Shown here piece after piece: positions 6,040 through 7,390 of a DNA stretch of 7,390 nt; within the stretch, counting starts at the first letter, position 1; each line of letters begins with the position of its first letter. The position numbers were made by a program, and so were the translations under genes. The stretch is from Actinomycetes bacterium (lineage in GTDB: Bacteria > Actinomycetota > Actinomycetes > Propionibacteriales > Propionibacteriaceae): the NCBI GenBank assembly GCA_023412435.1, contig JAEYNS010000280.1, forward strand, positions 1 through 7,390. Direction: 5' to 3'. The notes under the pieces were generated by a model. The model was not told the DNA's origin and ran no database searches. It saw nothing but the letters and a program-made list of their open reading frames with translations.

Positions 6040-6674
6040 GCTCCGCTCCTCACCACGTCGTTCAGCCCCACCAACTCGACCGGCTGGGCACGGCCGAACC
6101 GCGCCTGCACCTCGGCGAGCGTGGCCGGCGAATCACCGGGCAGGCAGCCGCAGACGGACGCGAGCACGCCGGCGTGCGGCAGCCCGTCCTTCTCCAGCCC
6201 GAGCCGGATCAGCTCCAGGCTGGCCCGGAACCGTTGCAGCAGGGCGGTGCCGCGGGTGCGGTCGGCGACCGCGAACTCCAACACCATCGGCAGGTAGTCG
6301 GGCAGTTCGCCTGCGGTGTCGACCAGCAGCCCTGACTCCCGGTAGACCGCCTTGACCTCGGCCAGCACCTCCCCGCGCCGGCGGGTGTCGCCGTCGGTCC
6401 AGTAGGACAGGTGCAGGGCGTGCCGCCGGGACAGGTCGAACTCCTGGATGTGGAAGGACTGCAGGTCCACCAGCGGACGGCCCCGCAGGTGGGCCAGGAC
6501 CGGACCGAACCGCGCCGCGTCGGCACTGCCTGCCAGCGCCTGCTCGATCAGGTCGAGCCGGTCCAGCAGCTCGGCGTCGGGGTAGGACAGGCACAGTGAC
6601 GCCGCCTGGAAGACCACCTCGGGTCGGGTCCCCGTCGCAGCCGGACGGCGGGCGGCCCACCTCAGCGGGCTCAT
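6036..6674 (-). CDS. narJ: nitrate reductase assembly chaperone
   Basis: A 212-residue soluble chaperone of the TorD/DmsD/NarJ group. NarJ binds the apo catalytic subunit NarG and permits insertion of the molybdenum cofactor and iron-sulfur centre before the complex docks on NarI; it is not part of the final enzyme. The helical protein shows QEFDLSRRHALHLSYWTDGD (77-96) and ELPDYLPMVLEF (123-134), the two most conserved NarJ segments. After about residue 165, GVLASVCGCLPGDSPATL leads to a low-complexity end. The first 18 residues are basic and not conserved in my memory of the family, so a slightly later start is possible. The ATG at 6674 has GAGGA 6 bases upstream and overlaps the narH stop by ATGA, which supports it. 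The stop overlaps the narI start. Confidence 0.96.
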   Translation of the reverse strand: MSPLRWAARRPAATGTRPEVVFQAASLCLSYPDAELLDRLDLIEQALAGSADAARFGPVLAHLRGRPLVDLQSFHIQEFDLSRRHALHLSYWTDGDTRRRGEVLAEVKAVYRESGLLVDTAGELPDYLPMVLEFAVADRTRGTALLQRFRASLELIRLGLEKDGLPHAGVLASVCGCLPGDSPATLAEVQARFGRAQPVELVGLNDVVRSGA

Positions 6675-7390
6675 GGCGTGTCCTCGTTCGCGTCCCAGTT
6701 GAGCATTCCCGCGCGGTTGGCCAGCGCCGCCTGGGAGGCGGCCTCCTCGGCCTGCTGGCGCTGCTTCAGCGCGGTGTAGGTCTCGATCGCGACCGGCACC
6801 GGCCGTCCCGAGGCCTCACCGAACGGGCCCGACTCGTACATCCCCGGCCCACCCTCGTAGTCCAGCGAGCAGGCCAGCTCCTCGAGGTTGTGCGCCTCCT
6901 CGCGGTGCGCCTTGGGGATGACGTAGCGGTCGGAGTACTTGGCGATCGCCAGCAGCCGGTACAGCTGCTCCAGTGCCTCGGGGGTCATCCCCACCGCGGC
7001 CGCGAGCTCGGCGTCGCGGCCGGTGCCGCGGGTCACCCCCCGCATGTACGACCGCATCGCCGCCAGCTTCTGCAGCACGTCGGTGACGATCGCGGTGTCG
7101 CCGGCGGTGAACAGTTCGGCGAGGTAGGAGACCGGGATCCGCAGCGCGTCGATGGCGCCGAACAGGTTGCCCGCAGCCTCGGCGTCGTGGCCCTGGTCGC
7201 GCAGCAGGTCGATCACGGGCGACAGCGGCGGGATGTACCAGACCATCGGCAGGGTGCGGTACTCCGGGTGCAGCGGGAGCGCGACCTTGAAGTGCTTGAT
7301 CAGCGCGTAGATCGGGGACCGCTGCGCGGCAGCGATCCAGTCGTCCGGCATCCCGCCTGCCCTGGCCAGCGCGACCACCTCGGGGTCGCG
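6671..7390 (-). CDS. narH: respiratory nitrate reductase beta subunit, C-terminal part
   Basis: The last 239 residues of NarH; the gene continues past the right edge, where the frame is open with RDPE. NarH is the iron-sulfur electron wire between NarI and NarG. The first visible segment, including KVALPLHPEYRTLPMVWYIP and PLSPVID, closely follows E. coli NarH and identifies the subunit. Later come RYVIPKAHREE and LACSLDYEGGPGMYESGPFG, the form found in Gram-positive enzymes. The cysteines that bind the four iron-sulfur clusters lie in the N-terminal half of the family protein and so are out of view. E. coli NarH has about 512 residues, so roughly half is seen. It ends on a hydrophilic tail (NRAGMLNWDANEDTP). 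The stop overlaps the narJ ATG. The opening GTG inside the frame near 7378 is not a start; the homology continues upstream of it. Confidence 0.97.
   Translation of the reverse strand, partial: RDPEVVALARAGGMPDDWIAAAQRSPIYALIKHFKVALPLHPEYRTLPMVWYIPPLSPVIDLLRDQGHDAEAAGNLFGAIDALRIPVSYLAELFTAGDTAIVTDVLQKLAAMRSYMRGVTRGTGRDAELAAAVGMTPEALEQLYRLLAIAKYSDRYVIPKAHREEAHNLEELACSLDYEGGPGMYESGPFGEASGRPVPVAIETYTALKQRQQAEEAASQAALANRAGMLNWDANEDTP

Noticed and set aside
5335..6297. Plus-strand open frame of 320 codons opposite narI and narJ
   Set aside because: narI and narJ on the other strand have all expected motifs, including the heme histidines; this frame has none.

Overview
This is a high-GC window with dense, overlapping genes and codons mostly ending in G or C. 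The proteins look actinobacterial: NarH carries the CSLDYEGGPGM type of C-terminal segment seen in Gram-positive nitrate reductases, and the MoaB and NarJ forms also fit. A propionibacterial-type actinobacterium is a reasonable guess, but the sequence alone does not fix the genus.

Reading in the direction of transcription (minus strand, from the right edge), the window opens inside narH. It continues with narJ, narI, a NarK1-type transporter, an E. coli NarK-type transporter and a MoaB/Mog molybdenum-cofactor gene (7390 down to 2114). Four of the five junctions are 4-base ATGA stop/start overlaps (narH/narJ, narJ/narI, narI/narK1, narK2/moaB). The fifth, narK1/narK2, is a 13-base spacer holding a Shine-Dalgarno site. 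This is the distal half of a respiratory nitrate reductase operon; narG and its promoter lie outside the window. The genes form one working set: electron-transfer subunit (NarH), assembly chaperone (NarJ), quinol-oxidising cytochrome b (NarI), nitrate uptake and nitrite export (two NarK proteins), and a cofactor enzyme for the molybdenum site of NarG.

After moaB comes a 112-base intergenic stretch (2002-2113) with three near-perfect head-to-tail copies of a 21-base repeat. It is followed by a small cupin gene (2001-1672), an 80-base gap with a weak hairpin, and a cytoplasmic GH13 glycoside hydrolase gene (1590-205). All of these are still on the minus strand. The left edge holds the 3' end of an OsmC-type peroxiredoxin gene on the plus strand, convergent with the GH13 gene across a 40-base gap.

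Most of the window is ordinary nitrate respiration. I see no convincing undescribed system. The items most worth a second look are the 21-base tandem repeat, the small cupin with a reduced metal-ligand set just downstream of it, and the unfused narK1-narK2 pair in the same order as the fused Paracoccus protein. There is no gene-free stretch longer than 300 bases, and I found no tRNA, rRNA, CRISPR array or insertion sequence.
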